In this document: positions 1 through 6,174 of the stretch, piece after piece
How the letters are laid out: every line of letters starts with the position of its first letter
Numbering within the stretch: the first letter of the stretch is position 1
Source: Casp-actino8 sp964614655
GTDB lineage: Bacteria; Actinomycetota; Acidimicrobiia; Acidimicrobiales; Ilumatobacteraceae
Reading direction: 5' to 3'
DNA length: 17,333 nt
Assembly (NCBI GenBank): GCA_964614655.1
Contig: CAZTPF010000039.1
Span: forward strand, 1 to 17,333
Program-made: the position numbers and the translations under genes
Notes under the pieces: model-generated
Database searches by the model: none
Told to the model about the DNA's origin: nothing
Seen by the model: the letters and a program-made list of their open reading frames with translations, nothing else

Positions 1-264
1 GTCGACATCTGCCCGTGGAAGTGCATCCACATGGTGCAGCCCGAGGCGATCGTCGAGGCGACCGGCACCGAGAAGCCCGGTCTCGACCCCAGTGACAACG
101 TGATCTTCATCATCGACGACGACGTGTGCACTCGTTGTGCACTCTGCGTCGATCGATGCCCGACTGGCGTGATCATCCTCGGCAAGGCCGGCGCGGCCCT
201 CGCCACCGGAGACACGCACATGCGGACCAACAACCACGGCTACGCGTACGGAATGCGTTTGTAG
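1..264 (+). CDS. 2[4Fe-4S] ferredoxin-like protein, C-terminal part (5' end outside window)
   Basis: The reading frame is open from base 1 to the TAG at 262-264, so only the last 87 residues are visible. The visible part starts in VDICPWKC, whose first Cys is the fourth ligand of a first CxxCxxCxxxCP motif lying mostly upstream. A complete second motif, CTRCALCVDRCP, follows at residues 43-54 of the fragment. Two such motifs bind two [4Fe-4S] clusters and carry low-potential electrons. The tail is short and has no membrane helix. It could be a free ferredoxin or the C-terminal domain of a larger oxidoreductase; the missing 5' end decides this. A Met codon at base 31 lies after the first cluster motif and is not a credible start. 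The next gene begins 15 bases on, so the protein is probably co-expressed with the cytochrome b complex and may be a partner of it (inference). Confidence 0.85.
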   Translation, partial: VDICPWKCIHMVQPEAIVEATGTEKPGLDPSDNVIFIIDDDVCTRCALCVDRCPTGVIILGKAGAALATGDTHMRTNNHGYAYGMRL

Positions 265-279
265 GAGACGACGAGAACT

Positions 280-1062
280 ATGGCCAAGGTCATCGACAAC
301 CCCCGCCCCACTGCCAAGGAGCGTCTGAACAAGACGATCGACTCCGTTCAGGGCAGCCAAGCCTGGAACTCGATCTTCCGACCCGGATCGATCTTCCGCA
401 AGGGATACACCGACAGCCCGCGTAACCGTTCGTACGTGGTGATGAACTCGGTGCTCTATCACTTGCATCCGGTGAAGGTGAAGCGACACGCCGTCAAGGT
501 GAGTTACACGCTGTGCCTCGGCGGACTCAGCTTCTTTCTCTTCATCCTTCTCACCGTGACCGGCATCTTCCTCATGTTCTTCTACCGACCGGAGGCGACG
601 GCGGCGTGGAACGACATCAAGAGTCTCCAGACGTCGGTGGCCTTCGGACTACTCGTGAGAAACATGCATCGGTGGGGTGCCCACCTCATGGTTCTCTCGG
701 TGTTCCTCCACATGGCGCGCGTCTTCTACCACGGCGCGTACAAGCCGCCGCGAGAATTCAACTGGGTCATCGGTGTCGTGCTCTTGACCCTCACCCTTCT
801 CCTGTCGTTCACCGGCTACTTGTTGCCGTGGGACCAGTTGGCCATGTGGGCCGTCGCCGTGGGTACCAACATGATGGGGTACACACCGGTGTTCGGTTCT
901 CAGGTCAGATTCGTTCTGCTCGGCGGCGTCGAGATCGGATCGGAGACCTTGTTGCGTTGGTACGTGCTGCACGTGCTGATGCTTCCCTTCGTGATCGTCA
1001 TCTTCATGGCGATCCACTTCTGGCGAGTTCGTAAGGACGGAGGCATCTCGGGTCCGCTGTGA
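280..1062 (+). CDS. Cytochrome b6-like subunit of a quinol:cytochrome c oxidoreductase (cytochrome b N-terminal half)
   Basis: This 260-residue membrane subunit carries the two b hemes of a bc/b6f complex and forms part of both quinone sites. Heme-ligand pairs are His130/His144 in helix B (13 residues between) and His231/His246 in helix D (14 between). The 14-residue spacing in helix D is the cytochrome b6 pattern, whereas mitochondrial-type cytochrome b has 13. The helix C segment GYLLPWDQLAMW is at 179-190, and the C-terminus RKDGGISGPL closely matches the end of plant b6. Cys79 in LCLGG aligns without gaps, at an offset of 44, to Cys35 of b6, which covalently holds heme cn; the FYRP motif downstream (101-104) keeps the same offset. 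Relative to b6 there is a soluble N-terminal extension of about 44 residues. A PetB-like assignment is firm; the true electron partner is not known. An AGGAG at 263-267 lies 12 bases before the ATG. Confidence 0.95.
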   Translation: MAKVIDNPRPTAKERLNKTIDSVQGSQAWNSIFRPGSIFRKGYTDSPRNRSYVVMNSVLYHLHPVKVKRHAVKVSYTLCLGGLSFFLFILLTVTGIFLMFFYRPEATAAWNDIKSLQTSVAFGLLVRNMHRWGAHLMVLSVFLHMARVFYHGAYKPPREFNWVIGVVLLTLTLLLSFTGYLLPWDQLAMWAVAVGTNMMGYTPVFGSQVRFVLLGGVEIGSETLLRWYVLHVLMLPFVIVIFMAIHFWRVRKDGGISGPL

Positions 1063-1093
1063 TCCGAGAGCTGAAAGGACGCACGAGAGAACC

Positions 1094-1849
1094 ATGACCG
1101 AGATTCCCGAACACCTCTTGAAGCGGGCGCAGGCTGCTCGCGAAAAGGCCGCTGCCGAGTCGGGTGGTGGAGACGCGGGCGGGGCCGACGCTGGCGCCGA
1201 TCCGCGTATTCCCGCTCACTTGCTCGAGCGCAGTCGGGCCGCCAAGGCCAAGTCGGAAGGCGACGGCGGTGCCGTGGCCGTGGCCGACAAGGTGGCCGCC
1301 GTGGTCGCCGCCGCTCCGACCGCCGGTGGAGTACCGGTGGGCGCCGGACCGGGCGGTCACACGCAGCGTCTGCTCACCGTCGTGAAGTCGGGTTCGATTC
1401 AGGACGTGAAGGCCACGCCGGTCGACAAGGTGCACACCTGGCCGCATCTTCTCGCCGTCGAGTTCGTCGCTGCGTTGGCGTGCACGGCGTTCCTCTTCTT
1501 CTTCTCGATCTTCGTGAACGCTCCGCTTCTGCAGTTGGCCAACCCCAACCAGACGCCCAACCCGTCGAAGGCACCTTGGTACTTCCTCGGTCTGCAGGAA
1601 CTGCTCACGATGTTCCATCCGATGGTCGCCGGTGTGACCATCCCCGGCATCGCGCTCTTCGCGTTGATCCTTGCGCCCTACATCGACAAGAACCCGTCGA
1701 ACAAGCCTGAGGATCGCAAGTTCGCCACCTCGTTGATGACCGTCCATCTCATGTTCTGGGCGGTGCTCACGATGATCGGTTCGTTCTTCCGTGGCCCGGG
1801 ATTCAACTTCGTGTTCCCGTGGCGCGACGGCCTCTTCTTCGAGTTGTGA
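1094..1849 (+). CDS. Cytochrome b C-terminal half (subunit IV/PetD-like) with Ala/Gly-rich N-terminal extension
   Basis: This 251-residue protein supplies the three helices that complete cytochrome b. Helices are predicted at about 118-141, 178-197 and 211-232. The quinol-oxidation (Qo) loop reads KAPWYFLGLQELL at 159-171, so the usual PEWY Glu is replaced and the motif is APWY (160-163). Plant subunit IV is about 160 residues; the excess here is an N-terminal stretch of about 90 residues rich in Ala, Gly and charged residues. It holds two copies of an IPxHLLxR motif (residues 4-18 and 39-53), and is presumably cytoplasmic. A weak GAGAGA at 1085-1090 and a more distant AAAGGA at 1074-1079 precede the ATG, so initiation strength is unclear. 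The 31-base gap before it is the largest in the window. Position straight after the b6-like gene and before the Rieske gene supports the assignment. Confidence 0.92.
   Translation: MTEIPEHLLKRAQAAREKAAAESGGGDAGGADAGADPRIPAHLLERSRAAKAKSEGDGGAVAVADKVAAVVAAAPTAGGVPVGAGPGGHTQRLLTVVKSGSIQDVKATPVDKVHTWPHLLAVEFVAALACTAFLFFFSIFVNAPLLQLANPNQTPNPSKAPWYFLGLQELLTMFHPMVAGVTIPGIALFALILAPYIDKNPSNKPEDRKFATSLMTVHLMFWAVLTMIGSFFRGPGFNFVFPWRDGLFFEL
1103..1252 (+). repeat. Imperfect tandem protein motif in subunit IV N-terminus
   Basis: Residues 4-18 (bases 1103-1147) and 39-53 (1208-1252) of the subunit IV-like protein match at 9 of 15 positions: IPEHLLKRAQAAREK and IPAHLLERSRAAKAK. They are separated by a Gly/Ala/Asp-rich linker. 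The copies look like short amphipathic helices. This is seen directly in the translation; any binding role is inference. Confidence 0.75.
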
Positions 1850-1856
1850 GGTAGGA
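1850..1856 (+). promoter_or_regulatory. Ribosome binding site fixing the Rieske gene start
   Basis: GGTAGGA sits just before ATG 1860 and overlaps the end of the previous gene. The frame stays open upstream to an ATG at 1791, but that start would overlap subunit IV by 59 bases and add residues unlike any Rieske N-terminus, so 1860 is preferred. Confidence 0.7.
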
Positions 1857-1859
1857 CCC

Positions 1860-2711
1860 ATGAGCTCTGCAGCAACCATCGCCATCGTCATCGTCGCCAT
1901 CGTCGTGTTGGCCGCCGTCGTGCTCGTCACGACGGCACGCCGCGCCGACGTCCGTGGAGCCGGCGCGTTGTCCCGTGAAACGGTCAAGCGCGACAAGGCC
2001 ACCGACAAGGTGGCCGTTCCCGCTGGTGCGTCGTTCGAGTCGGCCGAGGTGTCGGCTCGTTCCACCGCTCTCGAGAAGGCTTCCGAAGTCGCTCCGGTGG
2101 CCTGGGTGGCTCCCGACGAAGAAGCGGTCGGCGTGTCGCGTCGTCAGTTCTTCAATCGGGCCGCGGTCACGATGATGAGCGCCAGCATCGGCGCCTTCGG
2201 CGTCGCGGTGGTGGCCTTCTTGTGGCCACGAGCCGGTGGCGGATTCGGTTCGAAGGTGAACGTCGGCCGACTCGACGATCTCATCGTGCAGATCCGCAAC
2301 GAGAACGGTTTCGTCTACAAGCCCGAAGCACGTACGTGGCTCACCGCCTTCCCGGCCGGTGCTTTGCCGAAGGCGCGGGCGGCCTATGCCACGCAGCCGT
2401 CGGTCCTCTCCGGAATGGAAGCCGGAGTCGTCGCGTTGTACCAGAAGTGTCCGCACCTCGGTTGCCGCGTCCCCGAGTGCAAGAGTTCGCAGTGGTTCGA
2501 ATGCCCGTGCCACGGTTCGCAGTACGACCGAGTGGGTGAGAAGAAGGCCGGTCCGGCACCGCGAGGTATGGATCGTTTCGGTGTGTCGGTCAGCAACGGC
2601 AGCGTGATCGTCGACACCGGAACCGTGTTCAATGGTGCGCCGATCGGCACCAACACCACCGGCCAGGAAGCTGAAGGGCCCCACTGCATCACCGGTGGAG
2701 GAGACCACTGA
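1860..2711 (+). CDS. Rieske [2Fe-2S] iron-sulfur protein of the cytochrome b6/bc complex
   Basis: This 283-residue protein moves one electron from quinol at the Qo site to cytochrome c. Its cluster-binding loops are CPHLGC (197-202) and CPCHGSQY (215-222), followed by the Pro loop GPAPR at 231-235. The second loop and Pro loop closely resemble chloroplast PetC. Ser220 and Tyr222, the two residues known to raise Rieske potential by hydrogen bonding, are both present. Two hydrophobic segments precede the head: residues 5-24, and 101-123 right after SRRQFF (93-98). The second looks like a Tat signal-anchor, as expected for a folded Fe-S domain exported to the outer face. Between them is a charged, probably cytoplasmic, stretch of about 70 residues. 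Plant PetC has one helix and mycobacterial QcrA has three, so two is intermediate. The gene follows subunit IV by 10 bases. Confidence 0.95.
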   Translation: MSSAATIAIVIVAIVVLAAVVLVTTARRADVRGAGALSRETVKRDKATDKVAVPAGASFESAEVSARSTALEKASEVAPVAWVAPDEEAVGVSRRQFFNRAAVTMMSASIGAFGVAVVAFLWPRAGGGFGSKVNVGRLDDLIVQIRNENGFVYKPEARTWLTAFPAGALPKARAAYATQPSVLSGMEAGVVALYQKCPHLGCRVPECKSSQWFECPCHGSQYDRVGEKKAGPAPRGMDRFGVSVSNGSVIVDTGTVFNGAPIGTNTTGQEAEGPHCITGGGDH

Positions 2712-2713
2712 TC

Positions 2714-3778
2714 ATGTTCGCCCTTGCCACCACCACAATTGCGATCCTCATCGCAATCACCGTCACCCTCGCTTGGCTTGTGTACGCCGTCTTCAACTGG
2801 GCGTCGGGTCGGTCCGAGATCGGTTCCGAGATCGAGCTGGCCGCCAACCGCAAGCCGTACTACGACGACGAAGTTCTCGAGGGCAAGCGCTTGGAGCGCG
2901 TGCAGTTCCTCGGCGTCATCCTGCTCGCCACCATCACGATCGGGTTGCCCGTGTACTGGCTCTACGAGCCGCAGCGTCAGGCCAATGCCGAAGAAGGTTT
3001 CACCAATCGCTTCGCGAGTTGGGGCGGTCAGTTGTTCGACGTGACGGCCAACGGCGGATTCAACTGCGCCGGGTGCCACGGTGGCATGAACGCCACTGGC
3101 GGTGCGGCCGAGTACACCGTGACCGACTCCAAGACCGGCGAAGTGAAGGCCGTGTCGTGGAAGGCCCCAGCGCTCAACACGATCTTCTACCGTTACAGCG
3201 ACGACGAGGTGCGCTTCATTCTCGAGTACGGCCGGCCGTTCTCGCCGATGTCGCCATGGGGTGTTCGCGGCGGTGGTCCGATGAACGACCAGCAGATCAG
3301 CAACCTCATCGCCTACATGAAGAGCATTCAGGTGCCGCGTGAGAACTGCATCGTCGCCGATGCCGATCCGCAGGGTTGTGAGGGTGGCCATCTGCCAGCC
3401 GACATGCAGAACGACATCCAGGCCGCTGCTGAGCGCAGCGTCGCCGACGGGACGCACGGCAGCCTCGGTGAAGCTCTCTTCAATCTCGAACTCGGTTCGG
3501 GTGCCTACAGCTGCGCGCGTTGCCACACGCCGGGATGGAGCTGGGGCGAGCCCGGTGAAGCAGGTTCCGGTGCACTCGGCTGGAACCTCACCGGAGGCGC
3601 CACCAACTCACACTTCGCAACCGAGCAGGAGATGGTCGATTTCATCAAGGCCGGATCGGTGTACGGCGCGAAGTACGGTGTGCAAGGCCAGGGCAGTGGA
3701 CGGATGCCCGGCTACGGAAGCACCCTCACCGATGACCAGATCCGCGCGATCGTGAACTACGTCCGAGGCGAATTGTGA
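2714..3778 (+). CDS. Membrane-anchored diheme cytochrome c of the cytochrome b/Rieske complex
   Basis: This 354-residue protein has two CxxCH heme c sites, CAGCH at 118-122 and CARCH at 267-271. Likely axial Met ligands are Met179 (in RPFSPM) and Met331 (in GRMPGYG). Two hydrophobic helices, about 5-28 and 66-84, are joined by a charged loop that is probably cytoplasmic. This puts both heme domains on the outer face, where c-type maturation takes place. Cys212 and Cys222 in the linker between domains could form a disulfide. Position after the Rieske gene suggests that it takes electrons from the Rieske cluster, in the role of cytochrome f, c1 or QcrC; no cytochrome f-like gene is present. GGAGGAG at 2697-2703 precedes the ATG by 10 bases and the gap to the Rieske stop is 2 bases. 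Function as the complex's c subunit is strong inference. Confidence 0.93.
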   Translation: MFALATTTIAILIAITVTLAWLVYAVFNWASGRSEIGSEIELAANRKPYYDDEVLEGKRLERVQFLGVILLATITIGLPVYWLYEPQRQANAEEGFTNRFASWGGQLFDVTANGGFNCAGCHGGMNATGGAAEYTVTDSKTGEVKAVSWKAPALNTIFYRYSDDEVRFILEYGRPFSPMSPWGVRGGGPMNDQQISNLIAYMKSIQVPRENCIVADADPQGCEGGHLPADMQNDIQAAAERSVADGTHGSLGEALFNLELGSGAYSCARCHTPGWSWGEPGEAGSGALGWNLTGGATNSHFATEQEMVDFIKAGSVYGAKYGVQGQGSGRMPGYGSTLTDDQIRAIVNYVRGEL

Positions 3779-4596
3779 ACGCGATCCTGAGCATCGGATG
3801 GGAGCCCGAACTACGTGGCCTCCTCACAGTCATCATCGGGGCAGTCGCCCTCGGTGGCAGCGTCTACTTGCTGCTCGCTACCAACATGGGAATCCGACTG
3901 GGATTCCTGGTCGCTTTGGCCGGATTGTTCGGCTGGATGGCCACCATGGGCGCCATCTGGTGGGCCTACGGAATCGGACTGACCGGACGTCTCCCAACCT
4001 GGGAGCCCTCGCAGCCGTTCTCGGTGGTTCGCGAAGGCCCCCGACTCCTCGACGCAGAAGTTCTCGACAACCCGGTGATGGTCGATGCCGGAGCCTCGTT
4101 CATGGACGTGGCCAAGCAGACCCAGGCGGCGCTCGTGGCCGATGGTTGGACCCGTCTCCCCGAAGACGATCAGGGACGTGGACAGGCCGTCGCCGCGGCG
4201 GACGAGATCATCCAGAACCAGGCCGAGCTCTATTCAGCCGGCGAGTACCAGGCCGTCGACGTGTACACGAAGGGTGGCGAACGTTGGCCGAAGATCGGTG
4301 ACGAAGTCGACTTCCTCGCCTTCTTCCACAAGCCTCACTATGCCGTCGTCGAGATCGCACCGGTGATTCCACAGCGCGTCGAGCCCGGCCGTGCTCCGGC
4401 TCGTCCCGTGATCGACGAATCGCAGCCGCATCAGTACGTGGTGATGTTGCGCGACTTGGGCACCAAGCGTCAGCCGGCGGCTTTCATCACGATCGGCTCC
4501 ACGATCATCTTCCTCGTCTGCTGCTGGATGCTCCATCGCCGTGATCGCATCCTCACCCGTCATGTGTCGGGTGATCTCGTTCCGGCTCGGAGCTGA
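3775..4596 (+). CDS. Unrecognised three-helix membrane protein, candidate subunit of the cytochrome b complex
   Basis: I do not recognise this 273-residue protein. It starts with GTG overlapping the cytochrome c stop (GTGA), with GAGG at 3765-3768. Hydrophobic helices are at about 14-36, 42-66 and 235-253. Between helices 2 and 3 is a soluble domain of about 165 residues, and the protein ends in a basic tail (HRRDRILTRH, 254-263). The positive-inside rule places the tail and Arg41 in the cytoplasm and the domain outside. The domain has no CxxCH, CxxC or other obvious cofactor motif; it holds His-containing segments such as FFHKPHYAVVEIAP (183-196). The gene sits between cytochrome c and nuoA, only 3 bases from the latter. 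This suggests an accessory or assembly subunit of the bc complex, or a link to complex I (inference only). Confidence 0.85.
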   Translation: MNAILSIGWEPELRGLLTVIIGAVALGGSVYLLLATNMGIRLGFLVALAGLFGWMATMGAIWWAYGIGLTGRLPTWEPSQPFSVVREGPRLLDAEVLDNPVMVDAGASFMDVAKQTQAALVADGWTRLPEDDQGRGQAVAAADEIIQNQAELYSAGEYQAVDVYTKGGERWPKIGDEVDFLAFFHKPHYAVVEIAPVIPQRVEPGRAPARPVIDESQPHQYVVMLRDLGTKRQPAAFITIGSTIIFLVCCWMLHRRDRILTRHVSGDLVPARS

Positions 4597-4599
4597 ACC

Positions 4600-5064
4600 A
4601 TGGGGCAGTACCTTCCGGTCGTCGCACTCACGGTGCTGGGGGTCCTGTTCGGCGCACTCAGTTTCGTCGCCTCGCGCCTGCTGGCCCCGCGTCGTCCGTC
4701 GGTCGCCAAGGAGGCCCCGTACGAGTGCGGCATCGTGCCGAGTCGCGAACCACCCGAACGTTTCCCGGTGAGCTTCTACACGGTGGCGATGCTCTTCGTG
4801 ATGTTCGACATCGAGATCGTCTTCCTCTACCCCTACGCCGTCAGCCACGGTGAACTCGGAGTCTTCGCGTTCTGGGCGATGTTCGTGTTCTGTGCCGTGT
4901 TCTTCCTCGCTTTCGTGTACGAAGTGGCGAGTGGAACGCTCGACTGGGGTCCGATCACGAAATCGCGTCGTCTCACCGACGGTGTGAGTGCCGAACGTAC
5001 GTCGACGTCGACCATTCGTCGCGTCGGTCTCGAGGGTCGCGTCGACGCCGATCAGGCGGCCTGA
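4600..5064 (+). CDS. nuoA: NADH-quinone oxidoreductase subunit A
   Basis: NuoA is a small membrane subunit of complex I next to the quinone channel. The 154-residue product has three predicted helices (about 4-27, 59-80, 87-108) and the family hallmarks YECG at 41-44 in the first loop, then RFPVSFYTVAMLFVMFDIE (54-72) running into VFLYPYA. Asp70 and Glu72 match the conserved acidic pair of helix 2. Residues from about 117 onward form a polar tail of some 38 residues rich in Arg, Ser and Thr, longer than in many homologues. GGAG at 4589-4592 lies 7 bases before the ATG. It is the first gene of a complete-order nuo operon but follows the preceding membrane-protein gene by only 3 bases, so a separate promoter directly upstream would have to lie inside that gene. 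Confidence 0.97.
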   Translation: MGQYLPVVALTVLGVLFGALSFVASRLLAPRRPSVAKEAPYECGIVPSREPPERFPVSFYTVAMLFVMFDIEIVFLYPYAVSHGELGVFAFWAMFVFCAVFFLAFVYEVASGTLDWGPITKSRRLTDGVSAERTSTSTIRRVGLEGRVDADQAA

Positions 5065-5069
5065 TCGCC

Positions 5070-5074
5070 GGAGG
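5070..5074 (+). promoter_or_regulatory. Ribosome binding site for nuoB
   Basis: GGAGG is followed by two adjacent in-frame ATG codons at 5078 and 5081. Spacing is 3 bases to the first and 6 to the second, which favours 5081. Upstream ATG codons in the same frame, from 4988, lie inside nuoA and have no such site. Confidence 0.75.
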
Positions 5075-5080
5075 TTCATG

Positions 5081-5680
5081 ATGAGTGTGATTCGCAACGT
5101 TCTCGACGACGGCCTCGGTGGCATCCAGCACAACTTCCTCACCGGCAAGATCGAGGATCTCGTCAAGTGGTCGCGGAGTCGCTCCAGCTGGGGTGCGACG
5201 TTCGGACTGGCTTGTTGTGCCATCGAGATGATGGGTACCGGCGGCGCGCACTACGACATCGCCCGATTCGGCATGGAAGTGTTCCGCGCCTCGCCGCGTC
5301 AGGCCGACATCTTGATCGTCGCCGGCCGGGTGAGCCAGAAGATGGCTCCGGTGTTGCGTCAGGTCTACGACCAGATGATGGAACCGAAGTGGGTCATCTC
5401 GATGGGCGTGTGCGCATCGAGTGGTGGAATGTTCAACAACTACGCCATCGTGCAAGGTGTCGACCAAGTCGTTCCGGTCGACGTCTACGCACCAGGTTGC
5501 CCTCCCACACCCGAGACCTTGATCCACGCCATCGAAACCCTGCACCAGAAGATCGAGGACGGCGAGATCATGCGTCGCCGTCGCGAGACCGGCGCCGGAG
5601 CCGAGATCCACGTCACCGAGATCGCCGCCGAGAGTTCGCCGGTCACCTTGGGTGCCACACGCGGAGGTGTCACGGTATGA
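5081..5680 (+). CDS. nuoB: NADH-quinone oxidoreductase subunit B
   Basis: NuoB carries cluster N2, the last Fe-S centre before quinone, at the junction of the peripheral arm with the membrane. The product is 199 residues from ATG 5081; ATG 5078 would add one Met. All four N2 ligands are visible: the tandem Cys45-Cys46 in LACCAIEMM, Cys111 in SMGVCASSGGMF, and Cys140 in YAPGCPPTPE. The tail after about residue 160 is basic, then acidic/Gly-rich, and is not conserved. The gene starts 16 bases after the nuoA stop, one of the larger gaps in the operon, and its stop overlaps the nuoC start (ATGA). The length is close to the family norm. Confidence 0.97.
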   Translation: MSVIRNVLDDGLGGIQHNFLTGKIEDLVKWSRSRSSWGATFGLACCAIEMMGTGGAHYDIARFGMEVFRASPRQADILIVAGRVSQKMAPVLRQVYDQMMEPKWVISMGVCASSGGMFNNYAIVQGVDQVVPVDVYAPGCPPTPETLIHAIETLHQKIEDGEIMRRRRETGAGAEIHVTEIAAESSPVTLGATRGGVTV

Positions 5681-6174
5681 GCGACATGTCCGCAACACCC
5701 GACGAAGAGTCGTTGTTCGGAGCCCCGGTCTCCTTCTCGCGCGGTCAGAAGGTCGTGCATCCTTCTCGTGAGCAGTACGTGGCGGTTCTGAAGCAGGCGA
5801 TCGACGCCGGGTTCACCATGTGCACCGATCTCACCGCCGTCGACTACCTGACTCATCCGGGTCGTGAATTGCCGGCCGGAATCGTCGCCGAACGTTTCGA
5901 GATCGTGCTGAATCTGGTGTCGATCAGCGAGCGCTCACGTCTTCGGGTTCGGGTGCAGGTGCCCGAGTCCGACCCCACCATCGCGTCCTGCTTCGATCTC
6001 TGGCCGGGTACCGAGGCCATGGAGCGCGAGGTGTTCGACATGTTCGGACTTCGATTCGACGGACATCCCGATCTCACGCGAATCCTCATGCCCGAGGACT
6101 GGGAAGGTCATCCGCTCCGCAAGGACTACGCGATCGGTCGTATTCCGGTTCAGTTCAAGGGAGCCCATTCATGA
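5677..6174 (+). CDS. nuoC: NADH-quinone oxidoreductase subunit C
   Basis: NuoC (30-kDa family) is a peripheral-arm structural subunit that packs against NuoD and carries no cofactor. The 165-residue product has the family signature EREVFDMFGLRFDGHPDLTRI (116-136 in two parts: EREVFDMFG and GHPDLTRI), then DWEGHPLRKDY at 141-151. It is a separate gene, not the NuoCD fusion found in enterobacteria. The frame is open back to 5167 inside nuoB, but GGAGG at 5663-5667 lies 9 bases before ATG 5677 and the ATGA overlap with the nuoB stop matches the other junctions, so 5677 is the chosen start. A second in-frame ATG at 5686 is possible but less well spaced. Confidence 0.95.
   Translation: MSDMSATPDEESLFGAPVSFSRGQKVVHPSREQYVAVLKQAIDAGFTMCTDLTAVDYLTHPGRELPAGIVAERFEIVLNLVSISERSRLRVRVQVPESDPTIASCFDLWPGTEAMEREVFDMFGLRFDGHPDLTRILMPEDWEGHPLRKDYAIGRIPVQFKGAHS

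Noticed and set aside
31..264. Complete 77-residue ferredoxin starting at base 31
   Set aside because: The frame is open to base 1 and the codons before Met contain the end of the first cluster motif, so the gene begins outside the window.
265..279. Separate promoter or terminator between the ferredoxin and cytochrome b genes
   Set aside because: Only 15 bases, largely ribosome-site-like purines; there is no room for either. The other gaps (31 bases at most) likewise show no stem followed by a T run.
5167..5676. Upstream extension of the nuoC frame across nuoB (335-residue version)
   Set aside because: The added part is out-of-frame nuoB. ATG 5677 has GGAGG 9 bases upstream and overlaps the nuoB stop.
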